DNA from: Chryseobacterium sp. CY350
Lineage (GTDB): Bacteria; Bacteroidota; Bacteroidia; Flavobacteriales; Weeksellaceae
Reading direction: 5' to 3'
Length of the DNA: 64,000 bases
Assembly (NCBI RefSeq): GCF_027945075.1
Contig: NZ_CP116034.1
Location: 1-64,000 of the forward strand
Part shown: in pieces, positions 25,524 to 34,719 of the stretch
Layout: every line of letters begins with the position of its first letter
Position numbering within the stretch: position 1 is the stretch's first letter
Program-made: the position numbers and the translations under genes
The notes under the pieces: model-generated
The model's input: the letters and a program-made list of their open reading frames with translations, nothing else
What the model was told of the DNA's origin: nothing
The model's database searches: none

Positions 25524-27683
25524 ATGAAGAAACTGACAACCGGAGCATTTTTGCTCTCAATGATGTTTGGAGTTGCCAATGCACAATCTATAAAATCGCC
25601 AGACGGAAAATTCGAGATGGATTTTCAGTTGAAGAATGGCGTACCTTATTACAATCTAAAATTTAACGGCAAAACGGTAGTTGAAGATTCAAAATTGGGA
25701 TTAAGAATTTTTAAAGATTCTTCTATTAAATTTGCTTCAGAAATTGCAAAACCCGAAGATGCCAAATTCGATTTGAACAGCGGATTTACTAAAACAGCAG
25801 AAAAAACAGATTCAAAAAACGAAACCTGGCAGCCAATTTTAGGAGAAAAGAAAAATTATATCAATCATTATAATGAATTGGCGGTTACGCTTAATCAGGC
25901 AAGTACTGATCGAAGCATCATCGTGAAATTCAGATTGTTTAATGACGGATTAGGATTTAGATATGAATTTCCTCAACAGAAGAATTTAAACTATTTTGTA
26001 ATTCGCGAAGAAGATTCTGAGATCGATTTTCCTTCAGATATGAAAGCCTGGTGGATGGTTGCAGATTACGATTCTCAGGAATATCAATATCAGGAAACAA
26101 AAGTTTCGGAAATTCCGGGAAGATGGGCAAAAGCTGCTGATGCCAATGCATCACAAACTTTAATTAAAAATGCAGTACAGTCTCCTCTGATGTTGAAAGT
26201 CGAAGGGAAAACTCCTTTGTACATAAACGTTGCAGAAGCGGCGGTACTAGATTATCCGGCTTCTCATCTTGAAGTTGATGCTCAGAATTTTAAATTTAAA
26301 ACTCATCTTACAGCCGACAGACAGGGCGCAAAAGGATATATGCAGACTCCGATGGTAACGCCGTGGAGAACGATTATCGTTGCTCCTAAAGCTGAAGACG
26401 TGATGGATTCTAAGATGATTTTCAATCTTAATGAACCTACAAAATATACTGACACTTCTTACATTCACCCTACAAAATATATGGGAGTTTGGTGGGAAAT
26501 GATCATCGGAAAATCTCAATGGGCTTACGGACAGCCGGAATCTAATGTACGTCTTGGCGAAACAGATTTTTCAAAGCTCAAACCCAACGGAAATCATGGA
26601 GCCAACAATACAAAAGTAAAAGATTATATCGATTTTGCTTCAGAAAATGGTTTTCAGGGGCTTCTGATTGAAGGTTGGAATGTTGGTTGGGAAGACTGGT
26701 TCGGTCGCTCAAAAGAATATGTTTTTGATTTCATTACGCCTTACCCCGATTTTGATATCAAAATGTTAAACGAATATGCTCATTCTAAGGGAATTAAACT
26801 GATTATGCACCACGAAACTTCAGGTTCTGCAACGAACTATGAAAGATGGGCAGATAAAGCTTTTCAGTTGATGAACAAATACGGATATGATGCGGTGAAA
26901 ACGGGTTACGTAGGTGACGTTATTCCTAGAGGAGAGCATCACTATTCTCAGTGGATGATCAATCATTACTATAGAATTGCCGAAAAAGCAAATGAATATA
27001 AAGTGATGGTCAATTCTCATGAATCGGTTCGTCCCACAGGTGAAAGCCGTACCTATCCGAACTATATTTCTGCCGAGGCAGCTCGTGGAACAGAGTACGA
27101 AGCTTTTGGAGGTAACAATCCCGATCATCAGACAATTCTACCTTTCACAAGATGGATGGGAGGTTCTATGGACTATACTCCCGGAATTTTTCAGACCAAA
27201 TTAGATTATTATTTCCCTGGAGATAAGCGTTTTGTGAAAACTACTTTGGCAAAACAGTTGGCTCTCTACGTTACGATGTACATGCCGCTTCAGATGGCTG
27301 CCGATTTACCGGAGAATTACAAAAAGCATATGGATGCTTTCCAGTTTATCAAAGATGTAGCAGCAGATTGGGACGATACCAAAATTTTATCGGCTGAGCC
27401 TGGAGATTATGTTGTTACGGCAAGAAAAGCAAAAGGAACAGAAAACTGGTTCGTAGGAGGAATTACCGATGAAAACAAACGCGAATATACCGTAGATTTC
27501 TCTTTCCTGGATAAAGGTAAAAAGTATGAAGCGACATTTTACGAAGACGGAAAAGATGCAGATTACATAGACAATCCGCAAAGCTACAATATCTATAAAA
27601 AACAGATTACAAGCAAGTCGAAAATTCCTTTTAAAATGGTACGAAGTGGCGGTTTTGCCATCACAATCAAACCTGTGAAATAA
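25524..27683 (+). CDS. susB: GH97 family alpha-glucosidase (SusB-like)
   Basis: Periplasmic alpha-glucosidase trimming maltooligosaccharides. ATG 25524 gives about 719 residues with signal peptide MKKLTTGAFLLSMMFGVANAQ; the longer frame from a TTG at 25473 starts inside the terminator and is rejected. GH97 features: N-terminal beta-sandwich, (beta/alpha)8 barrel with GLLIEGWNVGWEDW, LIMHHETSGSATNYE, KTGYVGDVIPRGEHHYSQWM, VNSHESVRPTGESRTYPN and AARGTEYEAFGG. Glutamates in HHETSG, NSHES and TEYEAF match the positions used by inverting (SusB-type) members, so an inverting mechanism is expected. It is 80 bases after the susE-like gene and downstream of a terminator-like hairpin. Confidence 0.93.
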   Translation: MKKLTTGAFLLSMMFGVANAQSIKSPDGKFEMDFQLKNGVPYYNLKFNGKTVVEDSKLGLRIFKDSSIKFASEIAKPEDAKFDLNSGFTKTAEKTDSKNETWQPILGEKKNYINHYNELAVTLNQASTDRSIIVKFRLFNDGLGFRYEFPQQKNLNYFVIREEDSEIDFPSDMKAWWMVADYDSQEYQYQETKVSEIPGRWAKAADANASQTLIKNAVQSPLMLKVEGKTPLYINVAEAAVLDYPASHLEVDAQNFKFKTHLTADRQGAKGYMQTPMVTPWRTIIVAPKAEDVMDSKMIFNLNEPTKYTDTSYIHPTKYMGVWWEMIIGKSQWAYGQPESNVRLGETDFSKLKPNGNHGANNTKVKDYIDFASENGFQGLLIEGWNVGWEDWFGRSKEYVFDFITPYPDFDIKMLNEYAHSKGIKLIMHHETSGSATNYERWADKAFQLMNKYGYDAVKTGYVGDVIPRGEHHYSQWMINHYYRIAEKANEYKVMVNSHESVRPTGESRTYPNYISAEAARGTEYEAFGGNNPDHQTILPFTRWMGGSMDYTPGIFQTKLDYYFPGDKRFVKTTLAKQLALYVTMYMPLQMAADLPENYKKHMDAFQFIKDVAADWDDTKILSAEPGDYVVTARKAKGTENWFVGGITDENKREYTVDFSFLDKGKKYEATFYEDGKDADYIDNPQSYNIYKKQITSKSKIPFKMVRSGGFAITIKPVK

Positions 27684-27686
27684 AAA

Positions 27687-27838
27687 AATTCCCCTTTTTT
27701 GAAAGGGTGTATTTTGAGCGCAGCGGGAAAGACGGGATAGTTTTTACGCAATTTTTTTAAGCAGCTATTTCCCGCTCTCCGCTAAATCTTTTGTTCCGCT
27801 CCGCTACACAAAAGGATGCCGCTGCGATCGGGGCTAGG
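27687..27838 (+). repeat. Dispersed repeats: family B (diverged) followed by family A, copy 2
   Basis: The 243-base gap holds a family-B-like hairpin (AATTCCCC, loop, GAAAGGGTG, 27687-27710) and then a family A copy at 27763-27838, from AGCTATTTCCCGCTCTCC to ATCGGGGCTAGG, with a shorter centre than the other two copies. They lie between the GH97 gene and the SBF-like gene. Confidence 0.7.
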
Positions 27839-27926
27839 TGAGACTTCCATTATATAAAACTTTGTCAGGGCTTAAAAGCTTTGGCAAAGTTTTTTTTTGT
27901 AAATTGAAATCTTAAAATTTTCACCA

Positions 27927-28922
27927 ATGAAGTTGATGACGACGGTATTCAACAAGCAGAATATTTTTCTTCTCTTGTTGATCTTAATGGTCTTGATGGC
28001 AAAATTAGTTCCTTTTCACGTATCTTATAATCAGTACTTTAATCTTGCAGGTTTTATCGATTGGGGAATTGCGGGTATTTTCCTTCTTTACGGGTTAAAA
28101 TTAAATTTAAAAGAAGTAGTTAAAGACGTTTCCAACTGGAAACTTCATCTCCTCATCCAGTCCGGAACATTCATAATTTTTCCGTTATTGGTGTTGGTTT
28201 TCTATCCTTTCATCAAACATTCTGAGTACTACAATATCTGGCTTTCCGTATTTTTTCTGGCAAGTCTGCCCTCAACGGTTTCTTCTTCTGTGGTTATGGT
28301 TTCTATTGCAAAAGGAAACGTAACTTCAGCAATTTTCAATGCATCCATTTCAGGGATTATCGGAATTTTGATGACGCCACTTTTGATGAGCTTTTTCCTT
28401 AATTCAAACTCAGAAAATGGAGATCAGAGCGAAATTATTCAGCAATTATTACTCAAAGTTTTACTTCCGATTATTCTCGGAGTGGTTTTAAATCCGTTTC
28501 TTAAAAAATGGGTAGCAAAATACTCAAATATTATAGCAGAATTTGACAGATTGATTATTCTTTTAATTGTGTATGAGAGCTTTTCTACAGCATTTATTCA
28601 AAATATTTTTGTTTCTGTTCCTTCAGTCGTTTTCCTCATTTTGGCTTTAAGTGTTGTCTTTTTATTTTTCACAGTCTACTATATCTTAAAATTCATTTCA
28701 TCCAAATTAAAATTTAAACCTAAAGATATTATTACCACAACATTTTGCGGATCAAAAAAATCTCTCGTTCACGGAAGTCTTTTCCTCTTGGTTTTAGGAA
28801 TTCCTGATGATCAGAAAGTACTTTTTCTGCTTCCCGTCATGATTTATCATAGTTTTCAATTGTTCTATGTCAGTTGGCTTGCCAATAAAATTGCAAAAAG
28901 ATCGAGCAATGTTGAGGTGTGA
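27927..28922 (+). CDS. Bile-acid:sodium symporter-like (SBF-like, YfeH-type) membrane protein
   Basis: A 331-residue inner-membrane protein with about ten hydrophobic segments. It fits the SBF-like CPA-transporter family: the segment GFIDWGIAGIFLLYGLKLNLKEVV near the start, FFLASLPSTVSSSVVMVSIAKGN in the fourth helix region and TTTFCGSKKSLVHGSLFLLVLG, the crossover motif typical of this family. The substrate in bacteria is not known. It sits between the GH97 and GH13 genes in the starch locus, which is unusual and could reflect a role in sodium-coupled uptake of a related solute, or chance insertion. Confidence 0.87.
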   Translation: MKLMTTVFNKQNIFLLLLILMVLMAKLVPFHVSYNQYFNLAGFIDWGIAGIFLLYGLKLNLKEVVKDVSNWKLHLLIQSGTFIIFPLLVLVFYPFIKHSEYYNIWLSVFFLASLPSTVSSSVVMVSIAKGNVTSAIFNASISGIIGILMTPLLMSFFLNSNSENGDQSEIIQQLLLKVLLPIILGVVLNPFLKKWVAKYSNIIAEFDRLIILLIVYESFSTAFIQNIFVSVPSVVFLILALSVVFLFFTVYYILKFISSKLKFKPKDIITTTFCGSKKSLVHGSLFLLVLGIPDDQKVLFLLPVMIYHSFQLFYVSWLANKIAKRSSNVEV

Positions 28923-28992
28923 AAAATATATTTGATTATCTTTAAATTTATGAATTTTATTTCCGAAAAAAATTAGCCTTAAATTTTAATAA

Positions 28993-30843
28993 ATGAAAAA
29001 AATATACACAATTTTTGCCTTATCTGCGGCCTCAGTTGCTTTCGCCCAGATTCAGAAAGTAGAGCCTGCGTTCTGGTGGAAAGGAATGAAAAATCCGGAA
29101 CTCCAGATTTTGGTTTACGGAAAAGATATTGCCAATAATGAAATCGAGCTTTCAGACGGAATCAAACCGAAAGGTATTCAAAAGGTTGAAAACCCAAATT
29201 ATGTTTTTGTTATGATAAATACAGACGAAATCACGGTTCCACAATTTAAGATCAATTTAAAAAAGGGGAAGAAAAACATTGGTTCGTACACTTACGAATT
29301 GAAACAGAGAAATCCGAATTCTGCCAGCCGCGAATCTTTTTCTTCAAAAGATCTCATGTATCTCATCATGCCCGATCGTTTTGCCAATGGTGATGAAAAA
29401 AATGATTCTACGCCAGATTTAATCGAAGAAGCAAACCGCAGTCTGCCAAACGGAAGACATGGCGGAGATTTAAAAGGAATTATCAATAATCTCGATTATA
29501 TTCAAAATCTGGGTGCAACCGCAGTTTGGCTGACTCCCGTAAATCAAGACAACGAAAAAGCATATACATACCACGGTTACGCACAGACTGATTTGTATAA
29601 AATCGACAGCCGTTACGGAAGCAATGAAGATTACCGTGAACTTTCCAGAAAGCTTAATGCAAGGAAAATGATGCTCGTGATGGATTATGTGACCAATCAT
29701 TGGGGAGTTTCTCATTGGATGATCAAAGATTTGCCGACGAAAGACTGGATTCATACATTTAGTGATGAAAAAAATGGGTTTAAACGTTCGAATTATAAAA
29801 CCACCACTCAATTTGATACCAACGCTTCTGATGAAGATAAAAAAGTAGCATTAGATGGCTGGTTTGATACTACAATGCCCGATATTAATCAGAAAAATCC
29901 TCTGGTCTTAAAATATTTAACCCAAAATGCGATCTGGTGGATCGAATATGCAGAGTTGGGAGGTTTCCGTGTAGACACTTATCCTTACAACGATAAGGAA
30001 GCAATGGCAAAGTGGGCGAAAGCCATCACTGATGAATATCCGAAATTTAATATCGTTGGAGAAACCTGGCTCAATACGGCAGGTCACATTTCTGCCTGGC
30101 AGAAAGATTCTAAAACGGGAGAAGCGGCGAATTACAATTCGAATCTTCCCTCTGTGATGGATTTTATGCTGTATGGAGATTTACCTAAAGCTTTAAACGA
30201 AAAAGAAGGTTGGGACACAGGAATGAATAGACTATACAATACAATGTCTAGCGATTTTCTTTATCCGGATATTAATAATGTAATGGTTTTCTTTGAAAAT
30301 CATGATACAGAAAGATGGAACGAGATTTTTAATTCTGATCCGAAAAGTTACAAAATGGCCATGTCGATCATCTCAACCATTCGCGGAATTCCACAAATTT
30401 ATTACGGAACTGAGATCGGGATGCGTGGCAACAAAAACAAAGGTGGCGATGCAGATATCCGAAGAGATTTTCCCGGCGGCTGGAAGTCTGATAAGCAAAA
30501 TGCTTTGAATCCTTCGACACAGACGCCTGAGCAGAAAGAATTTTATCAGTTTACTCAGAAATTATTAAACTGGAGAAAAGGAAAGGAGGTGATTCATAGC
30601 GGAAAAACTAAAAATTTCGTTCCTCAAAATAATGTTTTTGTGTATTTTAGATACAATGAAAAAGAAACAGTTATGGTTGTCACAAACAGCAATGATAAAG
30701 AAGAGGCTTTAGATTTAAAACGTTTTTCAGAAGCGATAAAATCTTCAATAAAAGGAAAAGATGTAATTTCAGGAAAAGAGATTTCGTTACAAAACAGTTT
30801 ATCAGTTCCTGCAAAAACTACGATGATTATTGAGCTCAACTAA
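28993..30843 (+). CDS. GH13 alpha-amylase / neopullulanase-cyclomaltodextrinase, exported
   Basis: A 616-residue glycoside hydrolase with signal peptide (MKKIYTIFALSAASVAFAQ). An N-terminal cyclomaltodextrinase-type beta domain (VEPAFWWKGMKNPELQILVYG) precedes the GH13 barrel. Catalytic residues are Asp328 in GFRVDTYPY (nucleophile), Glu357 in VGETWL (acid/base) and Asp438 in FENHDTER (third acid). Region I reads MDYVTNHWG. The C-terminal beta domain follows. Likely periplasmic cleavage of alpha-1,4 linkages in maltodextrins. It is not in the first sus unit, but is codirectional and 70 bases after the SBF-like gene. Confidence 0.95.
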   Translation: MKKIYTIFALSAASVAFAQIQKVEPAFWWKGMKNPELQILVYGKDIANNEIELSDGIKPKGIQKVENPNYVFVMINTDEITVPQFKINLKKGKKNIGSYTYELKQRNPNSASRESFSSKDLMYLIMPDRFANGDEKNDSTPDLIEEANRSLPNGRHGGDLKGIINNLDYIQNLGATAVWLTPVNQDNEKAYTYHGYAQTDLYKIDSRYGSNEDYRELSRKLNARKMMLVMDYVTNHWGVSHWMIKDLPTKDWIHTFSDEKNGFKRSNYKTTTQFDTNASDEDKKVALDGWFDTTMPDINQKNPLVLKYLTQNAIWWIEYAELGGFRVDTYPYNDKEAMAKWAKAITDEYPKFNIVGETWLNTAGHISAWQKDSKTGEAANYNSNLPSVMDFMLYGDLPKALNEKEGWDTGMNRLYNTMSSDFLYPDINNVMVFFENHDTERWNEIFNSDPKSYKMAMSIISTIRGIPQIYYGTEIGMRGNKNKGGDADIRRDFPGGWKSDKQNALNPSTQTPEQKEFYQFTQKLLNWRKGKEVIHSGKTKNFVPQNNVFVYFRYNEKETVMVVTNSNDKEEALDLKRFSEAIKSSIKGKDVISGKEISLQNSLSVPAKTTMIIELN

Positions 30844-30940
30844 ATCAAAAAGCGCATAAATATTTTCACAAGTTTCACAACTCATTATTTTCATTTGTGT
30901 AAAAATTATGCTATTTGTCTTAATAAATATTAGATCTACT

Positions 30941-31459
30941 ATGAAAAAGAAAACAATATTCTTTACCTTCCTGTTATTTGTATTGAGTTTTACATCATTT
31001 TCGGCTCAGTCGAAATTTGAAAATGAAAAAATTGAAATTGGAAATATGCTCGATGCTTTCAATGTCGCTGCAGCAAAAGCAGATTACAAAAATTATTTCG
31101 ATTTTTTCGCCGAAGAATCCACTTTTATCGGAACAGATGCGACCGAAGTCTGGAATAAAAAAGAATTTATGATCTGGGCAAAACCACATTTCGATAAAAA
31201 GAAAACTTGGAATTTCAGTTCATTAAAAAGAAATATCTATTTCAGCGAAGATGGTAAACTGGCTTGGTTTGATGAGTTGCTTGATACTCAAATGAAAATC
31301 TGCCGCGGTTCAGGAGTTGTAGAAAAAATCAACGGAGCTTGGAAGGTGAAGCAGTATGTGCTTTCTGTGACCGTTCCCAATGATGTTGTGGATAAAGTGG
31401 TGTTGGAAAAATCGCCAATTGAAGATGCTCTCATTGAAAAATTAAAATCAAAAAAATAA
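30941..31459 (+). CDS. NTF2/SnoaL-like exported protein
   Basis: About 172 residues. ATG 30941 is preferred because it starts a clean signal peptide (MKKKTIFFTFLLFVLSFTSFSAQ); a start at 30908 would add 11 residues. The mature part has the NTF2-like/DUF4440 layout: EIGNMLDAFNVAAAKADYKNYFDFFAEESTFIGTDATEVWNKKEF, then alternating strands with WFDELLDTQ and a conserved GSGVVEKINGAWKVKQYVLSVTVP. No enzymatic residues can be assigned. It sits between the amylase and sugar-transporter genes, 12 bases before the latter, and is probably cotranscribed. Its function is unknown. Confidence 0.82.
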   Translation: MKKKTIFFTFLLFVLSFTSFSAQSKFENEKIEIGNMLDAFNVAAAKADYKNYFDFFAEESTFIGTDATEVWNKKEFMIWAKPHFDKKKTWNFSSLKRNIYFSEDGKLAWFDELLDTQMKICRGSGVVEKINGAWKVKQYVLSVTVPNDVVDKVVLEKSPIEDALIEKLKSKK

Positions 31460-31471
31460 ACAAAAAACACA

Positions 31472-32854
31472 ATGTCAAAAAAACTAAAACCAAATCTTTC
31501 TATGTCTCAAATCATCAATATGAGCATGGGCTTTTTGGGAATTCAGATGGCTTTCGGGCTTCAAAATGGTAACGCAAGCCGCATTCTTGGGAACTTCGGT
31601 GCAGATGTTCATGAGCTTTCCTGGTTTTGGCTGGTTGCGCCGATCACAGGTTTGATCGTTCAGCCAATCATCGGTCATATGGGCGACAACACTTGGAGTC
31701 CGCTGGGAAGAAGAAAACCTTATTTCTTAATCGGTGCAATTCTTTGCGCTATCGGATTGGTTTTACTTCCGAATGCAGCCTCTGCAACGCAAATGATGGC
31801 TGCAAATGTTTTACTTTTGGCGGTGATTTTCCTTGCAATGATGGATGCTTCTATCAACATTGCAATGGAACCTTTTCGTGCTTTGGTTGGAGATATGCTT
31901 CCGAAACATCAGGGAACATTAGGATTTTCGGTTCAGACTATTTTGATAGGAATTGGCGCTGTCATCGGATCTTATTTACCGGACTGGCTGACAAAATTAG
32001 GAGTTTCAAATGTGGCTAAAGAAGGTTTTGTCGCTGATAATGTGATTTATGCCTTTTATTGTGGCGCGGTGATCCTATTACTCACGATCATTTATACCAT
32101 TGTAACTACAAAAGAATATTCACCGAAAGAGTTTGCAGAATTTGAAGGTGGAAAAGAAGTTGTAGAAGTACATTCAAAATTTTCAGATATCTTCAGTGAT
32201 TTTGCTAAAATTCCAACCTTGATGAAAAAATTGGGGATTGTTCAGTTTTTCTCGTGGTTTGCTCTTTTTACGATGTGGGTTTTCACGACGAGTGCATTGG
32301 CAACACATCATTTCGGGCTTTCTCCTGAAGACACACATTCTGCTGAGTTTAACAATGCAGGTGATCTAACAAATAGATTATTTGGAATGTACAATCTTTG
32401 GGCGATTCCGTTTGCGTTTCTGCTAACGCCAATTGCAAAATGGATTGGTAAAAAGCAAACTCACGCTTTGGCACTTTTTTGTGGAGGTTTAGGCTTAATT
32501 TCGATGTATTTTATAAAAGATACTTCATTGCTTTGGATTTCAATGATCGGTTTAGGTTTCGCATGGGCAAGTATTTTGGCGATGCCTTATGCGATGTTGA
32601 TTGATGCCATTCCACAACGTAAAATGGGTGTTTTTATGGGAATTTTCAACTTTTTCATCGTAATTCCTCAGATCATCAACGGACTTTTTGGTGGTCCGAT
32701 TGTAAAAAGTGCTTTCGGGAATTACGCAATGGGCTACGTTGTCGTAGGTGGAATCTGTATGCTTTTAGCGTCAATTCTTACGTTGATTTTCATTAAAACC
32801 GACGATTCAGATCCAAAAGAAATTGAAGAAGAAATACAACAGGTACATTTTTAG
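31472..32854 (+). CDS. MFS sugar transporter (SLC45/GPH-like), probable maltose carrier
   Basis: A 460-residue inner-membrane protein with about 12 hydrophobic segments. The N-terminus NMSMGFLGIQMAFGLQNGNASRILGNFGADVHEL, the loop GDNTWSPLGRRKPYFLIG and ALVGDMLPKHQGTLGFSVQ resemble plant sucrose transporters and bacterial SLC45-type disaccharide carriers. In Bacteroidota such genes accompany sus operons and import maltose or maltooligosaccharides by proton symport. It is directly downstream of the GH13 and SnoaL-like genes, which supports maltose uptake. Substrate not proven. Confidence 0.9.
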   Translation: MSKKLKPNLSMSQIINMSMGFLGIQMAFGLQNGNASRILGNFGADVHELSWFWLVAPITGLIVQPIIGHMGDNTWSPLGRRKPYFLIGAILCAIGLVLLPNAASATQMMAANVLLLAVIFLAMMDASINIAMEPFRALVGDMLPKHQGTLGFSVQTILIGIGAVIGSYLPDWLTKLGVSNVAKEGFVADNVIYAFYCGAVILLLTIIYTIVTTKEYSPKEFAEFEGGKEVVEVHSKFSDIFSDFAKIPTLMKKLGIVQFFSWFALFTMWVFTTSALATHHFGLSPEDTHSAEFNNAGDLTNRLFGMYNLWAIPFAFLLTPIAKWIGKKQTHALALFCGGLGLISMYFIKDTSLLWISMIGLGFAWASILAMPYAMLIDAIPQRKMGVFMGIFNFFIVIPQIINGLFGGPIVKSAFGNYAMGYVVVGGICMLLASILTLIFIKTDDSDPKEIEEEIQQVHF

Positions 32855-33112
32855 CTTAATTAAAAATTAAAAATTAGAAATTAGAAATTATTTTTAAATT
32901 AAATTCAAAATTCTCAATAATTGAATCAATAGGAGCGGACTTTAGTCCGCTTTCTTAATATAAAGATATGTGGCTTTAGCCAAAATTATATATAACAATT
33001 AAATTAAAAACTAACGGTTTGCATTCACCTCAAAGAAAATTAACCATTTGCGATTTGACATTCCATTTCTCACCACTTCTTACCTTACATCAACATTTTC
33101 CTCTCTTGCTGT
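32855..33112. repeat. Intergenic short repeats and small hairpins
   Basis: The 258-base gap starts with an AAAATTA/AAATTAG tandem tract (about 32860-32900), followed by hairpins AGCGGACT-TT-AGTCCGCT (32934-32951) and TGGCT-TT-AGCCA (32971-32982). No gene is seen. Confidence 0.6.
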
Positions 33113-33115
33113 TTG

Positions 33116-33123
33116 TACATTTG
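33116..33123 (+). promoter_or_regulatory. -7 promoter box of the pirin gene
   Basis: TACATTTG matches TAnnTTTG; it ends 31 bases before ATG 33155. Confidence 0.5.
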
Positions 33124-33154
33124 TACCATAAATAATCAAAAAAATATCTACAAT

Positions 33155-33883
33155 ATGAAAACAGTTTATCACAAAGCAGATTCAAGAGGTCATGCAGATC
33201 ACGGATGGTTAAATTCATACCATACTTTTAGTTTCGCAAATTATCAAAACAGAGAAAGATCAAATTTCGGAGTTTTACGGGTTTTAAATGACGACACCGT
33301 TTCGCAGGGCATGGGCTTTGGAACTCACCCGCACAAAAACATGGAAATCATTTCGATTCCGTTGGAAGGAAATTTAGAACATAAAGATTCTATGGGAACA
33401 ACTGCCGTTATCAGAAAAGGTGAAATTCAGGTGATGAGCGCAGGGACAGGAGTGATGCACAGCGAATACAATCAAAATAAAGATGAAGCCGTAAAATTTT
33501 TGCAAATCTGGGTTTTCCCAAGGGAGGAAAATGTAGAACCAAGATACGATCAGAAAAGCATAAAAGATGGAGAGAAAATTAATGGTTTTCAACAGATTTT
33601 ATCACCCGATAAAAATGATGACGGAGTTTGGATTCATCAGGACGCTTGGTTCAATCTGGCTAATTTCACCAAAGGAAATGGTAAAAATTATACACTTAAT
33701 AAAAAAGAAAACGGAGTTTATGCGTTTGTTTTAAAAGGAAGTGCCAAAGTTGGTGACAGAATATTAAACGAAAAAGACGGATTAGGAATTTGGGATACTC
33801 AAAGTTTTAACATTGAAGCAGTTGAAGATACTAAAATTCTATTAATGGAAGTTCCAATGGATTTACCCGCATATTTAAAATAA
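33155..33883 (+). CDS. Pirin family protein
   Basis: Cytoplasmic cupin of the pirin family; some bacterial members are quercetinases and others are regulators. ATG 33155 (MKTVYHKADSRGHADHGWLNSYHTFSF) is preferred over an upstream TTG inside the promoter region. The metal site is in GTHPHKNMEIISIPLEGNLEHKDS (His-x-His and Glu) with a second His in VMHSEYN. The C-terminal cupin half contains GVYAFVLKGSAKVG. About 242 residues, normal for the family. It stands between repeat-rich gaps; no operon partner can be named. Confidence 0.92.
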   Translation: MKTVYHKADSRGHADHGWLNSYHTFSFANYQNRERSNFGVLRVLNDDTVSQGMGFGTHPHKNMEIISIPLEGNLEHKDSMGTTAVIRKGEIQVMSAGTGVMHSEYNQNKDEAVKFLQIWVFPREENVEPRYDQKSIKDGEKINGFQQILSPDKNDDGVWIHQDAWFNLANFTKGNGKNYTLNKKENGVYAFVLKGSAKVGDRILNEKDGLGIWDTQSFNIEAVEDTKILLMEVPMDLPAYLK

Positions 33884-33916
33884 ACAATTAATTTTGCACC
33901 ATCAAAAAACGCATTC

Positions 33917-33970
33917 AATTCCCCTTCGTTGGAAGGGTGGCAAAAATTTAAAGAATTTTTGACGGGTGGT
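33917..33970 (+). repeat. Dispersed structured repeat, family B, copy 1
   Basis: The unit begins AATTCCCCTTCG, has a first stem CCCTTC/GAAGGG and a second stem CAAAAATT/AATTTTTG, and ends GACGGGTGGT. A close copy lies at 36548-36602 and a diverged one at 27687-27710. Confidence 0.7.
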
Positions 33971-34005
33971 GTTCAATAATCGTTATCAAAAAAATAATTA
34001 CATAA

Positions 34006-34557
34006 ATGAAAATCTTAGCAATCGCAGGAAGTAATTCCGACACATCAATCAACAGACAATTAGTAACTTATGCAGCCTCATTATTTGAAAATGCAGAAGT
34101 GGAAGTTGTAGATATGAACGATTTTGAAATGCCAATCTACAAACATCAACTCGAAACAGAAAGCGGAGTTCCTGCTCAGGCAATAGATTTTGCAGCGAAA
34201 ATTGATGGTTCAGATTTATTGATTGTTTCCCTTTCAGAACATAACGGAACCTATTCCACAGCATTCAAGAACGTCTTCGACTGGACTTCAAGAATCAAAG
34301 GCAGAAAAGTTTGGAACGATATTCCAATGTTCCTGATGGCAACAGCTACAGGGCCTAGAGGAGGTTTGGGAGTTTTAGATGCAGCTTCAAAAAGATTTCC
34401 GCTGCATGCAGGAAATATTGTTGATACATTTACATTGCCACACTTCAACGACAACTTTGACAAAGAAAATCAAAAAATTTCTAACGAGGAGAAAGACAGT
34501 GAGTTAAAAGAAAAAATAACAAAGATTTCTTCTCCCGAAATAATCTTGGAAAAATAG
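34006..34557 (+). CDS. NADPH-dependent FMN reductase-like flavoprotein
   Basis: A 183-residue flavodoxin-fold protein. The N-terminal phosphate-binding loop is AIAGSNSDTSINRQLV, followed by EVVDMNDFEMPIY and the central SLSEHNGTYSTAFKNVFDW, both hallmarks of NADPH-dependent FMN reductases of the WrbA/ChrR type. The C-terminal MATATGPRGGLGVLDA loop also fits. Likely a cytoplasmic quinone, azo or flavin reductase. No redox partner is adjacent, and the mini-gene at 34606 begins just downstream. Confidence 0.92.
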   Translation: MKILAIAGSNSDTSINRQLVTYAASLFENAEVEVVDMNDFEMPIYKHQLETESGVPAQAIDFAAKIDGSDLLIVSLSEHNGTYSTAFKNVFDWTSRIKGRKVWNDIPMFLMATATGPRGGLGVLDAASKRFPLHAGNIVDTFTLPHFNDNFDKENQKISNEEKDSELKEKITKISSPEIILEK

Positions 34558-34560
34558 CAT

Positions 34561-34590
34561 TTGAATATTAACATAAAATTAATATCTTTG
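34561..34590 (+). promoter_or_regulatory. Strong promoter before a 24-codon mini-gene
   Basis: TTG at 34561-34563, 19 bases, then TATCTTTG at 34583-34590 give the best match to the Bacteroidota consensus in the window. The A-rich stretch CAAAAAGAAAAAG follows, as expected for the ribosome entry region. Confidence 0.75.
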
Positions 34591-34605
34591 CAAAAAGAAA
34601 AAGTA

Positions 34606-34680
34606 ATGAAAATTCAGACCACTTTTAAAGAATGTTTCTCCAAAAAAGGGAATGTTGTGGACTCTGAAATTCTGAGATAA
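34606..34680 (+). CDS. Candidate 24-residue small protein or leader peptide upstream of purM
   Basis: An ATG 15 bases after the promoter box opens a 24-codon frame beginning MKIQTTFKECFSKK and ending in EILR, with one Cys, several Lys and an acidic end. No homologue is recognised. It is bounded by the promoter at 34561-34590 and a terminator at 34688-34719, so the whole unit is about 160 bases. It could be a leader peptide controlling purM through read-through of the terminator, or a free small protein or small RNA. The structure of the unit is clear; coding function is unproven. Confidence 0.45.
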   Translation: MKIQTTFKECFSKKGNVVDSEILR

Positions 34681-34687
34681 GATAGCG

Positions 34688-34719
34688 GCCGATAATCTAC
34701 CAAGATTGTCGGCTTTTTT
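34688..34719 (+). terminator. Terminator after the 24-codon ORF (possible purM attenuator)
   Basis: Arms GCCGATAATCT (34688-34698) and AGATTGTCGGC (34703-34713) pair with a single G-U pair, 4-base loop, six T. It lies 91 bases before the purM start. Confidence 0.85.
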
